A DNA stretch of 32,405 nt from Clostridia bacterium. Its GTDB lineage: Bacteria > Bacillota > Clostridia > Oscillospirales > CAG-272. Numbering within the stretch: the first letter of the stretch is position 1; each line of letters begins with the position of its first letter. Below the pieces are notes generated by a model, which was not told the origin of the DNA, searched no databases, and saw only the letters and a list, made by a program, of their open reading frames with translations. The stretch covers positions 89,905-122,309 of the forward strand of contig JAFVTV010000030.1 in assembly GCA_017502975.1 (NCBI GenBank), read 5' to 3'. Below, in pieces: positions 15,264 to 23,751 of this stretch. The position numbers were made by a program, and so were the translations under genes.

Positions 15264-16064
15264 TTAGGGGCGCAGACCCATGCCGCCCTCAAGGGTAACG
15301 GTTTCACCGTTCATATACTTGAAGTCGGGGTTGGCAAGTTGAACGCATACGCGACCGATTTCGGTTTCGGGGTCGCCAAAGTGACCTGCGGGAGGCATTT
15401 TTACGTTCGCCTTAAAGGCATTGGGATATGCTTTTTCAAAGTTTTCAAGCTGTGCGGTCCAAGCAAGCGGGCATACTACGTTGGTGTTGATGCCATCCTT
15501 TGCCCATTCGGTTGCCGCTACGCGGGAAAGACCGCGAATGGCCTCCTTGGCGGCGGCGTAGGAGCCTTGTCCGTAGTTGCCGAAAAGCCCCGCGCCCGAA
15601 GCAAAGTTAATAATGCTTCCCTTGGTTTCCTTCAGGTAAGGGTAGCAGGCTTTCATATAGTAAAAGGTTGCGTAAAGTCCGGAATACAGCGCAAGATTGA
15701 ATTGCTCTGTGGTATGATCCTGAATGGTAACACCGGAGGCAGAGGCCTGCGCGTTGTTGATCAGCACGTCAATTCTGCCAAACTCCTTCATTGCCGCCTC
15801 GGCAACGCCTTTTGCAACCGCCTCGTTATCCTGTCCGTCGGCAATATCGGCGGCAAGCGCAAGTACCTTTACGCCGTAAAGGCGCTCAAGCTCCTCCTTT
15901 GCCTTTTCAAGCTTGGCAACATTGCGCCCTGTGATCACAAGGTTTGCACCCTCTTTTGCATATGCGGTGGCAATGCCATAGCCGATCGAGCCGCATCTGC
16001 CGTCAGAAAGCACGGCATATCCGCCGCCTGTAACAATTGCAGTTTTTCCTTTTAAAAAGCTCAT
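15264..16064 (-). CDS. SDR-family oxidoreductase
   Basis: This 266-residue protein has the classical short-chain dehydrogenase order. The N-terminal glycine-rich loop has an insertion (TGGG...GRCGSIGYG, residues 12-30). ADI follows the second beta-alpha unit, and NNAQ replaces NNAG. A conserved Ser lies in INFASGAG, and the catalytic pair is YAAAK. The NAD(P)-dependent alcohol/ketone reaction is certain at fold level only. The lengthened nucleotide loop and the substrate-loop segment 'CPLAWTAQLENFEKAYP' set it apart from FabG, so I give no symbol. It is monocistronic, with its own promoter at 16118-16146 and GAGGAATTC as ribosome site. Confidence 0.9.
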   Translation of the reverse strand: MSFLKGKTAIVTGGGYAVLSDGRCGSIGYGIATAYAKEGANLVITGRNVAKLEKAKEELERLYGVKVLALAADIADGQDNEAVAKGVAEAAMKEFGRIDVLINNAQASASGVTIQDHTTEQFNLALYSGLYATFYYMKACYPYLKETKGSIINFASGAGLFGNYGQGSYAAAKEAIRGLSRVAATEWAKDGINTNVVCPLAWTAQLENFEKAYPNAFKANVKMPPAGHFGDPETEIGRVCVQLANPDFKYMNGETVTLEGGMGLRP

Positions 16065-16117
16065 ACGAATTCCTCTTTTCTTGATTTTTTTGTGAATGTG
16101 CTTTTGGAACCATTATT

Positions 16118-16146
16118 AGTATACCAAATACTTTGCATTTTGTAAA
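16118..16146 (-). promoter_or_regulatory. Sigma-A promoter of the SDR gene
   Basis: TTTACA (16141-16146) and TATACT (16118-16123) on the minus strand are separated by 17 bases, about 55 bases before the start. Confidence 0.8.
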
Positions 16147-16285
16147 GAACCTTTTTAAACGCGGATAACTCAGGCGCGGAAGGCGCTGGGGGATGCCCTG
16201 TGGCCTTAGGTCTTGGGGATCTCACGATTGAACAGTGCCAAAAGTAAGCCATAAGTATCAACTTGTCTTGCTCTCTTTATAACAA

Positions 16286-16314
16286 TACGCCCTTGGCAAT
16301 TTGCCAAGGGCGTA
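16286..16314 (-). terminator. Terminator of proS
   Basis: A 12-bp stem (TACGCCCTTGGC and complement) with a 5-base loop lies just past the proS stop on the minus strand. The following TTGTTAT tract is weak, so termination may be partial. Confidence 0.6.
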
Positions 16315-16322
16315 AATCTTTT

Positions 16323-17762
16323 TTAATATTGTCTGCCCCAAACGACCATGTGCTTGGCGGGCTTGCCGCAGCAAACGCATTTGTCACAGAGCCTTTCCTC
16401 GGTAAAGGGAATGCAGCGCGATTTCACACCCCCTGTTTTTTCCTTGATGGCGTCCTCGCAAGCAGAATCGCCACACCACATTGCCTTGATAAAGCCGGGC
16501 TTGTTTTCTGCCACGTCAAGGAACTCCTCAAGGCTGGTGGCAGTGTGCGTTTTCTCCTCAAGGTTCTTGGAGGCACGCGCTACAAGCTCATTGTATACCT
16601 GCTCAAGCATAGCGGCAACCTCTGCCTCGACGTTATCAAGAGATACAAATTTCTTCTCGCGTGTTACGCGGCTGACGAGCACGCAGGAGTTGTTTTCGAT
16701 ATCCTTGGGGCCAATTTCAAGGCGAACGGGCACGCCCTTCATCTCGTACTGGCTAAATTTCCAGCCGGTCGACTGCTCGCTGTCGTCAAGCTTGACGCGA
16801 AGGTTCCCCGCAAGGCGCTCCTTGATCTCTGCTGCCTTTTCAAGTACGCCCTCTTTATGTTGTGCCACGGGAATGATGGCAACCTGAATAGGGGCGATCG
16901 CGGGGGGAAGGATAAGACCGTTGTCATCGCCGTGCGTCATGATGATTGCACCGATCATACGGGTGGACACGCCCCAAGAGGTCTGGTGCGGATATTTTAC
17001 GGTATTGTCGCGTGCGGCATAGGTGATGTCAAATGCCTTGGCAAAGCCGTCGCCAAAGTAGTGCGAGGTGCCGCCCTGAAGCGCTACGCCGTTGTGCATC
17101 ATCGGCTCAATGGTATAGGTCGCCTCAGCGCCTGCAAACTTTTCTTTGTCGGTCTTTTGACCCGTGATGGCGGGGATCGCAAGCGACTCCAGGTAGAAGT
17201 CGCGGTAGATGCCAAGCATCTGCAGAGTTTCTGCCTGTGCCTCCTCGGCGGTTTCATGCATGGTATGGCCCTCTTGCCACAGGAACTCAGAGGTTCTCAG
17301 GAACGGGCGCGTGGTCTTTTCCCAACGCACCACCGAGCACCACTGATTGTAGAGCTTTGGTAGGTCGCGGTAGGATTGGATCACGGTCTTGAAATGCTCG
17401 CAGAAAAGAGTTTCCGAGGTGGGGCGCACGGCAAGGCGCTCGGTCAGCTTGGTGTCGCCGCCAAAGGTGACCCACGCACATTCGGGCGCAAATCCCTCAA
17501 CGTGGTCCTTTTCCTTTGTGAGAAGGCTTTCGGGGATAAACATCGGCATATAAACGTTTTCGTGTCCCGTCTTCTTAAAGCGTGCGTCAAGATCCTTTTG
17601 AATATTTTCCCAAATGGCATAGCCGTAGGGGCGCAGGATCATGCAACCCTTCACGCTCGAATAATCCATCAGCTCTGCCTTTTTTACAACATCAGTGTAC
17701 CATTTCGCAAAATCCTCGTCCATTGCGGTGATCTGCTCAACAAGCTTTTTTTCTTTGGCCAT
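16323..17762 (-). CDS. proS: Prolyl-tRNA synthetase, type 3 (archaeal/eukaryote-like)
   Basis: This enzyme charges tRNA-Pro in the cytoplasm. The 479 residues lack the INS editing insertion of the bacterial type. Class II motif 2 is [20 protein letters not shown], followed by [14 protein letters not shown], and motif 3 is in [18 protein letters not shown]. The anticodon-binding domain (from about [11 protein letters not shown]) is followed by the C-terminal zinc domain of type 3 enzymes, with cysteines in WCGDSACED and [11 protein letters not shown], ending in a terminal Tyr. The N-terminus [22 protein letters not shown] is standard. The ATG follows AAGGAAGGACACC. It has a perfect-consensus promoter and no operon partner. 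Confidence 0.97.
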   Translation of the reverse strand: MAKEKKLVEQITAMDEDFAKWYTDVVKKAELMDYSSVKGCMILRPYGYAIWENIQKDLDARFKKTGHENVYMPMFIPESLLTKEKDHVEGFAPECAWVTFGGDTKLTERLAVRPTSETLFCEHFKTVIQSYRDLPKLYNQWCSVVRWEKTTRPFLRTSEFLWQEGHTMHETAEEAQAETLQMLGIYRDFYLESLAIPAITGQKTDKEKFAGAEATYTIEPMMHNGVALQGGTSHYFGDGFAKAFDITYAARDNTVKYPHQTSWGVSTRMIGAIIMTHGDDNGLILPPAIAPIQVAIIPVAQHKEGVLEKAAEIKERLAGNLRVKLDDSEQSTGWKFSQYEMKGVPVRLEIGPKDIENNSCVLVSRVTREKKFVSLDNVEAEVAAMLEQVYNELVARASKNLEEKTHTATSLEEFLDVAENKPGFIKAMWCGDSACEDAIKEKTGGVKSRCIPFTEERLCDKCVCCGKPAKHMVVWGRQY

Positions 17763-17817
17763 TTCGGTGTCCTTCCTTGTTTCTTTTCGAAAACATGCAT
17801 ATCATAATACATGTTAC

Positions 17818-17846
17818 ATTATAATTAAAAAAAAGGGGCTTGTCAA
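17818..17846 (-). promoter_or_regulatory. Consensus sigma-A promoter of proS
   Basis: TTGACA (17841-17846), 17-base spacer, TATAAT (17818-17823) on the minus strand: both hexamers are exact consensus. The leader is about 50 bases. Confidence 0.9.
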
Positions 17847-17896
17847 CCCTGTTATTTGTACAAACACCTGGAAAATGGTAAATTTTTCATGAGACA

Positions 17897-17925
17897 TTGA
17901 ATTTTTGAAAAAGATATGCTAAAAT
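17897..17925 (+). promoter_or_regulatory. Sigma-A promoter of the phosphohexomutase
   Basis: TTGAAT (17897-17902), 17-base spacer, TAAAAT (17920-17925), with TG one base before the -10 (extended -10). It lies divergent to the proS promoter. Confidence 0.75.
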
Positions 17926-17960
17926 ATATATATCGCAATAATCTCGAGAGGAGAATTAAG

Positions 17961-19631
17961 ATGAGCGTTTCGGACCTTTACAACAAATGGATGGAAAATG
18001 CAGACGAAAAAACAAAAGAGGAGCTTGCGCAGATCGCGGGAGATGAAAACGAGATCTACGACCGCTTTTATCGCAATCTTGCCTTTGGTACGGCAGGTAT
18101 GCGCGATCTTATCGGCGCGGGAACCAACCGCCTCAACCGCTATACCGTTCGCAAGGCAACGCTTGGCTTTGCACGTTACTTAAAAAAGATGTTTGGCGAG
18201 GATGCCGCCACACGCGGTGTTGTCATTGCCCATGATAACCGCCGCATGAGCCGCGAGTTTTGCATGGAATCGGCAGGTGTGCTTGCCGAAGAGGGCATCA
18301 AGGCTTACGTTTTTGATGCACTGCGCCCTACGCCCGAGCTTTCCTTTGCCGTGCGCTATAAGAAGGCTGTCGGCGGCATTATGATCACTGCCTCGCATAA
18401 TCCTGCCGAATATAACGGCTACAAGGTATATGATGAGAACGGCTGTCAACTTATGCCTCACCTTTGCGATACCTTGATCGATATCATCAGCGAGATCGAC
18501 GATCCGCTTTCGGTAAAGGTAAAATCTCTTGCTGAGGCGGGTGATCTGATCGTGACCCTGCCCCCCGAGATCGACGAGGCATATTATCAGGCGGTCATGG
18601 GTATTCGCTTGCGCCCCGATGTGTGTGCACAGGAGCTTTCCGTGGTGTATTCCCCCCAACACGGTACGGGAAATGTGCCGGTTCGCGAGGTGCTTTCGCG
18701 TTGCGGCTATCACGTTGTGCCGGTGCTTGAGCAATGTGAGGCAGATCCCGATTTCAGCGGCACAAAGAATCCCAATCCCGAAGCGCGCGATGCTTACGAA
18801 CTTTGCCTTGCCTATGCCAAAAAGACAAAGGCGGATATCGCCATTACCACCGACCCCGACTGTGATCGCCTTGGTGTTGCGGTAAGACAGGGCGATGCAT
18901 ATACGCTTTTGACGGGTAACCAATCGGGCGCGATCCTGCTTGAGTATATCTTTGCAACGCGCAAGGAGCTTGGAACCTTGCCCGCGGACGCGGTGATGTG
19001 CAACACCATTGTGACCTCAACGCTTGGTGACCGCATTTGCGAGAAATACGGTGTACGTGTTGAGAAAACGCTTACGGGCTTTAAATTTATCGGTGACAAG
19101 ATCCATGACTACGAAACGCAGGGCGGTGCCACCTATGTGTTTGGCTATGAGGAGAGCTACGGCTGTCTGATTGCTGATTTTGCACGTGATAAGGACGGTG
19201 TGCAGGCTTCGCTCATGCTTTGCGAGGCGGCGGCGTATTATAAGGCACAGGGAAAAACGCTTTGCGATGTTTTGGAGGCGCTTTACGCCGAGCACGGATA
19301 CTATCTTGATGCACAGACCAACGTGGTACACAAGGGTGCTTCGGGCGTTTCAAAGATTGCGGCGCTTCTTGAGAATCTGAGAAAGAATCCGCCCCGTGGC
19401 GTTGGTGACGTCACCGTTGTAGCCGTTGAGGATTATCTGTCCGAGGCAATGTGCCGTGCGGGATTCCCGAAATCTAACGTTCTGCGCTATCTTTTGTCCG
19501 ACGGTAGCTTTGTGGCAGTGCGCCCCAGCGGTACCGAGCCCAAATGCAAATATTACTACTGTGTAGTAGGAGAAACGAGCGAAAAGGCTGCCGAAAAGCA
19601 TGCCGCGCTGCGTTCTGTATTTGAAAGATAA
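17961..19631 (+). CDS. Phospho-sugar mutase (phosphoglucomutase/phosphomannomutase type)
   Basis: This 556-residue alpha-D-phosphohexomutase interconverts hexose 1- and 6-phosphates in the cytoplasm. Markers are FGTAGMRDLIGAG (42-54), the phosphoserine loop ITASHNPAEYNGYKVY (Ser145), the metal-binding TDPDCDRLGVAV, the sugar-binding GYEESYGCL and the phosphate-binding VRPSGTEPKCKYYY. The length and N-terminal helix match the long PgcA/Pgm2-like branch, which usually favours glucose phosphates; specificity is not certain. I chose ATG 17961, after GAGAGGAGAATTAAG, rather than the upstream in-frame ATG 17916, which lies within the promoter. Confidence 0.93.
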   Translation: MSVSDLYNKWMENADEKTKEELAQIAGDENEIYDRFYRNLAFGTAGMRDLIGAGTNRLNRYTVRKATLGFARYLKKMFGEDAATRGVVIAHDNRRMSREFCMESAGVLAEEGIKAYVFDALRPTPELSFAVRYKKAVGGIMITASHNPAEYNGYKVYDENGCQLMPHLCDTLIDIISEIDDPLSVKVKSLAEAGDLIVTLPPEIDEAYYQAVMGIRLRPDVCAQELSVVYSPQHGTGNVPVREVLSRCGYHVVPVLEQCEADPDFSGTKNPNPEARDAYELCLAYAKKTKADIAITTDPDCDRLGVAVRQGDAYTLLTGNQSGAILLEYIFATRKELGTLPADAVMCNTIVTSTLGDRICEKYGVRVEKTLTGFKFIGDKIHDYETQGGATYVFGYEESYGCLIADFARDKDGVQASLMLCEAAAYYKAQGKTLCDVLEALYAEHGYYLDAQTNVVHKGASGVSKIAALLENLRKNPPRGVGDVTVVAVEDYLSEAMCRAGFPKSNVLRYLLSDGSFVAVRPSGTEPKCKYYYCVVGETSEKAAEKHAALRSVFER

Positions 19632-19721
19632 GAAAAATATAAGCAGTTTCACAAATTATTGTGCAAAAATGGCGCGAAAATGTGCAATTTGCAAAAAAAT
19701 GATGAATTTTTCACAAAGCCC

Positions 19722-19750
19722 TTGTCAAGATGTAAAAAATAGGGTAAAAT
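19722..19750 (+). promoter_or_regulatory. Sigma-A promoter of gap
   Basis: TTGTCA (19722-19727), 17-base spacer, TAAAAT (19745-19750), about 65 bases of leader to the gap start. Confidence 0.75.
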
Positions 19751-19822
19751 GTACAGTGGTTCCAAATGCGGATAGTCGAAAGGCTATCACGAAAAATCAA
19801 AACAAAACGGAGGATTTTTACA

Positions 19823-20851
19823 ATGTCTGTAAAAGTTGCTATTAACGGCTTTGGCCGTATCGGACGCCTTGCGTTCCGTCAGATGTTCGCGGCAGAAGGT
19901 TATGAGGTTGTCGCTATCAACGACCTGACCAGCCCCGCAATGCTTGCTCACCTTCTCAAGTACGACACCGCTCAGGGTCCCTACTGCGGTAAGATGGGTG
20001 AGGGTCTTCACACGGTTGAGGCTACCGACAACTCTATCATCGTTGACGGCAAGGAGATCATGATCTACGCCGAGAAGAACGCCGCTGACTGCCCTTGGGG
20101 CAAGCTTAATGTTGACGTAGTGCTCGAGTGCACCGGCTTCTACACCTCTAAGGAGAAGTCCATGGCTCACATTCAGGCAGGCGCTAAGAAGGTTGTTATC
20201 TCTGCTCCCGCGGGCAATGACCTCAAGACCATCGTTTACAACGTAAACCACAACACCCTTACCGCTGACGACCAGGTAATTTCTGCTGCATCCTGCACCA
20301 CCAACTGCTTGGCTCCCATGGCTAAGGCTCTCAACGATTACGCTGCTATCCAGTCCGGTATCATGACCACTGTTCACGCATACACCGGTGACCAGATGAT
20401 CCTTGACGGTCCTCAGCGCAAGGGAGACCTTCGCCGTGCACGTGCAGGCGCACAGAACATTGTTCCCAACTCCACTGGTGCTGCAAAGGCAATCGGTCTT
20501 GTTATTCCCGAGCTCAATGGCAAGCTGATCGGCTCCGCTCAGCGCGTTCCCACCTGCACCGGCTCCACCACTATTCTGGTTGCTGTTGTAAAGGGTAAGG
20601 ACGTAACCAAGGAAGGCATCAACGCTGCTATGAAGGCTGCCGCTACCGAGTCCTACGGTTACAACACCGAGGAGATCGTTTCTTCCGACATCATCGGCAT
20701 GCGTTACGGCTCTTTGTTTGATGCAACCCAGACCATGGTTTCTAAGATCGACGACGAGACCTACCAGGTTCAGGTTGTTGCTTGGTACGATAACGAGAAC
20801 AGCTACACCAGCCAGATGGTTCGCACCATTAAATATTTCGCTGAGATCTAA
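19823..20851 (+). CDS. gap: Glyceraldehyde-3-phosphate dehydrogenase
   Basis: This glycolytic enzyme oxidises glyceraldehyde 3-phosphate to 1,3-bisphosphoglycerate with NAD. The 342 residues have the Rossmann opening [16 protein letters not shown], Asp34 in AINDLTS (NAD-type), the catalytic Cys158 in SAASCTTNC, His185 in [10 protein letters not shown] and the C-terminal [13 protein letters not shown]. The ATG at 19823 follows ACGGAGGA. Codon use differs visibly from its neighbours, with many C-ending Ala, Thr, Gly and Asn codons, as expected of a very highly expressed gene. It is monocistronic, between its own promoter and a strong terminator. Confidence 0.98.
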   Translation: MSVKVAINGFGRIGRLAFRQMFAAEGYEVVAINDLTSPAMLAHLLKYDTAQGPYCGKMGEGLHTVEATDNSIIVDGKEIMIYAEKNAADCPWGKLNVDVVLECTGFYTSKEKSMAHIQAGAKKVVISAPAGNDLKTIVYNVNHNTLTADDQVISAASCTTNCLAPMAKALNDYAAIQSGIMTTVHAYTGDQMILDGPQRKGDLRRARAGAQNIVPNSTGAAKAIGLVIPELNGKLIGSAQRVPTCTGSTTILVAVVKGKDVTKEGINAAMKAAATESYGYNTEEIVSSDIIGMRYGSLFDATQTMVSKIDDETYQVQVVAWYDNENSYTSQMVRTIKYFAEI

Positions 20852-20862
20852 TCTTAGCTTTC

Positions 20863-20900
20863 AAAAAATGGCACGCGGCTTATGCCGCGTGCCATTTTTT
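20863..20900 (+). terminator. Terminator of gap
   Basis: A 17-bp stem (AAAAAATGGCACGCGGC and complement) with a TTAT loop and a T-tract, starting 11 bases after the gap stop. Confidence 0.93.
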
Positions 20901-20977
20901 TATTTCTTCATCTTTGCCGTGTTTTTTGTCACACAACTTTTATCGACAAAAAATATACTGAATATTGGAGGTGCAAG

Positions 20978-21781
20978 ATGGATGCTATTGTATTAATGGC
21001 GCTGATTGCAACGCTGGGCACGTGGCTGGTGACAGCCTTTGGCGCTGCAACCGTCGTATTTTTCAAATCTCCCAATCCAAGGGCATTAAATCTTATGCTT
21101 GGGTTTGCCTCCGGTGTCATGATCGCCGCCAGCTTTTGGTCGCTGTTGCAGCCTGCCATTGCGCGTGCGGAAGCTATGTCTGGCTTGCCTGCTTATCTTG
21201 TGGCAACGGCGGGCTTTTTGCTTGGTGCTATATTTATGTGGGCAAGTGATAAGGTCGTAACCTTTACACAGCGGAGGGTGAGTAGTACAGGCGAAAGCCA
21301 AAACATGCGTATTGGCAGGATCATGATGCTGATCTTGTCGATCACGCTTCATAATATACCCGAAGGGCTCGCAGTGGGTGTTGCGTTTGGCGCGCTGCAA
21401 AAAAGTGGGTTTACCACAGAGGGGTTTATGGGCGCCGTTACCATTGCCATTGGCATTGGATTACAAAACTTTCCCGAGGGGGCGGCGGTTTCTGTTCCGT
21501 TGCGAAGAGAGGGATATTCGAGAAAAAAGAGCTTTTTGTGTGGGCAGGCATCGGGCATGGTAGAGCCGATTGCCGGTGTGATTGGCGCGTTGCTGGTCGT
21601 TTACGTTGAAACGATTTTGCCGTGGGCGCTTGCCTTTGCCGCAGGCGCTATGATATTGGTTGCTGTGCACGAGCTGATTCCCGAATGTCAGAAAAATAAG
21701 GAGGCGCAGCCTTATTTTGCAACGATGGGGATCGTGCTTGGCTTTGCCGTTATGATGCTGCTTGATGTGATGCTGGGGTAG
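20978..21781 (+). CDS. ZIP-family metal transporter
   Basis: A 267-residue inner-membrane protein with about eight spans that imports divalent metals such as zinc, as in the GufA/ZupT-like branch. The two metal-binding helices are clear: LHNIPEGLAVGVAFG (H125, N126, E129) and GLQNFPEGAAVSVPLR (Q163, N164, E167). A third helix has GMVEPIAG, and the last has AVHELIPE. The variable loop between spans 3 and 4 (about 92-110) is polar but carries no His cluster. ATG 20978 is preceded by TGGAGGTGCAAG; the 32-residue upstream extension is inside the gap terminator and is rejected. It ends at a terminator shared with the convergent mutase gene. Confidence 0.93.
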   Translation: MDAIVLMALIATLGTWLVTAFGAATVVFFKSPNPRALNLMLGFASGVMIAASFWSLLQPAIARAEAMSGLPAYLVATAGFLLGAIFMWASDKVVTFTQRRVSSTGESQNMRIGRIMMLILSITLHNIPEGLAVGVAFGALQKSGFTTEGFMGAVTIAIGIGLQNFPEGAAVSVPLRREGYSRKKSFLCGQASGMVEPIAGVIGALLVVYVETILPWALAFAAGAMILVAVHELIPECQKNKEAQPYFATMGIVLGFAVMMLLDVMLG

Positions 21782-21825
21782 AAAAAGCAAGCTTTGATCC
21801 AAAAAAGATCAAAGCTTGCTTTTTT
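21782..21825. terminator. Bidirectional rho-independent terminator
   Basis: An 18-bp perfect stem (AAAAAGCAAGCTTTGATC and complement) with a 7-base loop and A/T tracts on both sides. It lies just after the ZIP stop and 66 bases past the HTH-mutase stop. Confidence 0.9.
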
Positions 21826-21890
21826 CAAATAAGCCATTTTGTAACCAAAAGGAATCGCTTTTTTTGAAAGCGTGAAGGGAAAATGTGTGA

Positions 21891-23498
21891 TTATTCTGTA
21901 CAATGTCCTCTTTCTTTGATTACTGCGGCAATGCTGTCAGCATATTGATGGCACTTTTCCATGGTTTCTGCCTCTACCATGATGCGCACGAGTGGCTCAG
22001 TGCCGCTGCCGCGAAGCAAAACCCTTCCTTTTTTGTTGAGCTGCTTCTCAACAGCTGCCACCTGTCGCTGCACAAAGGTATCCTCAATGGCAGCCGTTTT
22101 ATCCTTGACACAAAGATTTTCTAAAAGCTGGGGGTAAAGCACCACGGGCTCAGCCAGCTTTGACAAGGGGCTTTTTGTGTCGCAGATCTGCTCTGTCAAC
22201 ATAATCGCTGTGAGTAGACCGTCTCCTGTTGTGGCATATTTTTTGAGAATGATATGCCCCGAGTTCTCTCCACCGAGCGAATAGTCGTTTTTCTGCATAC
22301 ATTCATATACAAAGCGGTCGCCTACCTTGGTCTGCACACATTTGATGCCTGCTGCAGCAAGGCTTTCCAAAAAGCCGCTGTTAGACATCACGGTGGCGAC
22401 AAGGGTGTCATTATTTAACATACCCCTTGATTGCAAACGCTGCCCGAGAATATAGAGCATTTTATCGCCGTCAATTACAGTACCGTTTTCGTCAACGGCA
22501 ATACAGCGGTCGGCATCACCGTCAAAGGCGAATCCCATGTCCAAATGATTGTCCTTTACAAGCTTGCAAAGTGCCTCAATGTGTGTTGACCCACAATTCT
22601 CGTTGACATTCAGACCGTTAGGGTCCGCACCGATCACAAAGGTTTGCGCGCCAAGGGCACTGAACACTGCTTTAGCAATCGCCCAAGAGGAGCCGTTTGC
22701 GCAATCAAGACCTATTTTTAGGTTTTTATAGGAGTGTGAAGCCAAGGAAATGAGATATGCAATATAACGGTTTCTGCCCGAGGCATAGTCAACGATGCAG
22801 CCGATCTTGCTTCTTGTAGCAAAGGGGAGATCGGTACCTGTAATCCCGAGCGCATTGATGTTCCCATCAAGATACGCTTCGATCAGTGCCGTGACGTCAT
22901 CTTCTAATTTTTCACCGTAACGGTTGATAATTTTGATGCCGTTATCAAAAAAGGGATTGTGTGACGCGGTGATCATAATGCCGCAGTCAAACTCATCGCA
23001 TCTGGTTACGTAGGAAACACTTGGCGTTGTGGTAACGTGTAGCATATATGCATCAGCGCCCGAGGCAGTGATGCCGGCAACAATGGAATACTCCAGCATA
23101 TAGCTTGAGCGTCTGGTATCCTTGCCGATCACAATACGCGCTCTGTTTCCGATACAATGCTCCTTTTGCGAGTAATACCACCCAAGAAAACGCCCTATCT
23201 TATAGGCATGCATCGAAGTGAGGTCAACGTTGGCTTCTCCTCTGAAGCCGTCTGTGCCAAAGTATTTGTTTTGCGCGTTTCCGGTTTTAGGCTTTACGGC
23301 AATGCCGTCAAGCAAAAGCTCATCTGTTGAAATATTAAAATATGCTGCGAGCTGCACAATTTTTTCGCATTGTGGTGTGGCTTGATTCATTTCCCATTTG
23401 GAAACCGATTGCCTGGAAACAAAAAGTGCCTCGGCAAGTTGTTCTTGAGAAACGCCTGCAGCCGCACGCAGCTTTGAAATTTTTTCTCCGATCGTCAT
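21891..23498 (-). CDS. glmM: XRE helix-turn-helix domain fused to phosphoglucosamine mutase
   Basis: A 535-residue protein. Residues 1-62 form a Cro/C1-type helix-turn-helix: GEKISKLRAAAGVSQEQLAE, recognition helix SRQSVSKWE, then the 'YFNISTDELL' end. After a ~14-residue linker comes a full GlmM: KYFGTDGFRG (78-87), phosphoserine loop ITASHNPFFDNG (Ser179), DCANGSS (265-271), metal loop AFDGDADRC (324-332), GGENSGHII and RGSGTEPLVRIMVE. GlmM makes glucosamine 1-phosphate for UDP-GlcNAc. No stop or frameshift separates the parts, and the only ribosome site (GAGGATTG) precedes the HTH. I infer a regulator that could sense its substrate or its own state. It is monocistronic. Confidence 0.93.
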   Translation of the reverse strand: MTIGEKISKLRAAAGVSQEQLAEALFVSRQSVSKWEMNQATPQCEKIVQLAAYFNISTDELLLDGIAVKPKTGNAQNKYFGTDGFRGEANVDLTSMHAYKIGRFLGWYYSQKEHCIGNRARIVIGKDTRRSSYMLEYSIVAGITASGADAYMLHVTTTPSVSYVTRCDEFDCGIMITASHNPFFDNGIKIINRYGEKLEDDVTALIEAYLDGNINALGITGTDLPFATRSKIGCIVDYASGRNRYIAYLISLASHSYKNLKIGLDCANGSSWAIAKAVFSALGAQTFVIGADPNGLNVNENCGSTHIEALCKLVKDNHLDMGFAFDGDADRCIAVDENGTVIDGDKMLYILGQRLQSRGMLNNDTLVATVMSNSGFLESLAAAGIKCVQTKVGDRFVYECMQKNDYSLGGENSGHIILKKYATTGDGLLTAIMLTEQICDTKSPLSKLAEPVVLYPQLLENLCVKDKTAAIEDTFVQRQVAAVEKQLNKKGRVLLRGSGTEPLVRIMVEAETMEKCHQYADSIAAVIKERGHCTE

Positions 23499-23534
23499 GT
23501 TACAATCCTCGACAAATTTTTTATTGTTGTGTTC

Positions 23535-23563
23535 ATTATAACAAATTTAAATTGTGAAATCAA
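23535..23563 (-). promoter_or_regulatory. Sigma-A promoter of the HTH-mutase gene
   Basis: TTGATT (23558-23563), 17-base spacer, TATAAT (23535-23540) on the minus strand, about 30 bases before the ribosome site. Confidence 0.8.
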
Positions 23564-23585
23564 GCAACTTTGCACAAAAGATTTT

Positions 23586-23600
23586 GCAACCTGTGGTTGC
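23586..23600. promoter_or_regulatory. Candidate operator palindrome
   Basis: GCAACCTGTGGTTGC is a 15-bp palindrome, two perfect 6-base arms around TGT, centred about 30 bases upstream of the HTH-mutase -35 box. A further GGTTGC half-site is at 23665-23670. It is a candidate target of the XRE domain, or a regulator site for the divergent FAD gene. Confidence 0.4.
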
Positions 23601-23751
23601 CAATTTATAAAAAACAGTTCAAAATATTAAAATTTTAAAGGTGAAACGGCAAAATGTAAACTCTGGTTGCTATATTTTTCTGAGTGTATGCTTTCTATGC
23701 AAGTATGCCTCAGCCTCATACGGTGTATACTAGAGGCGGTGGTGATAAAAT

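Noticed and set aside
16061..16261. 66-codon minus-strand ORF upstream of the SDR gene
   Set aside because: It contains the SDR promoter and leader and shows no coding features.
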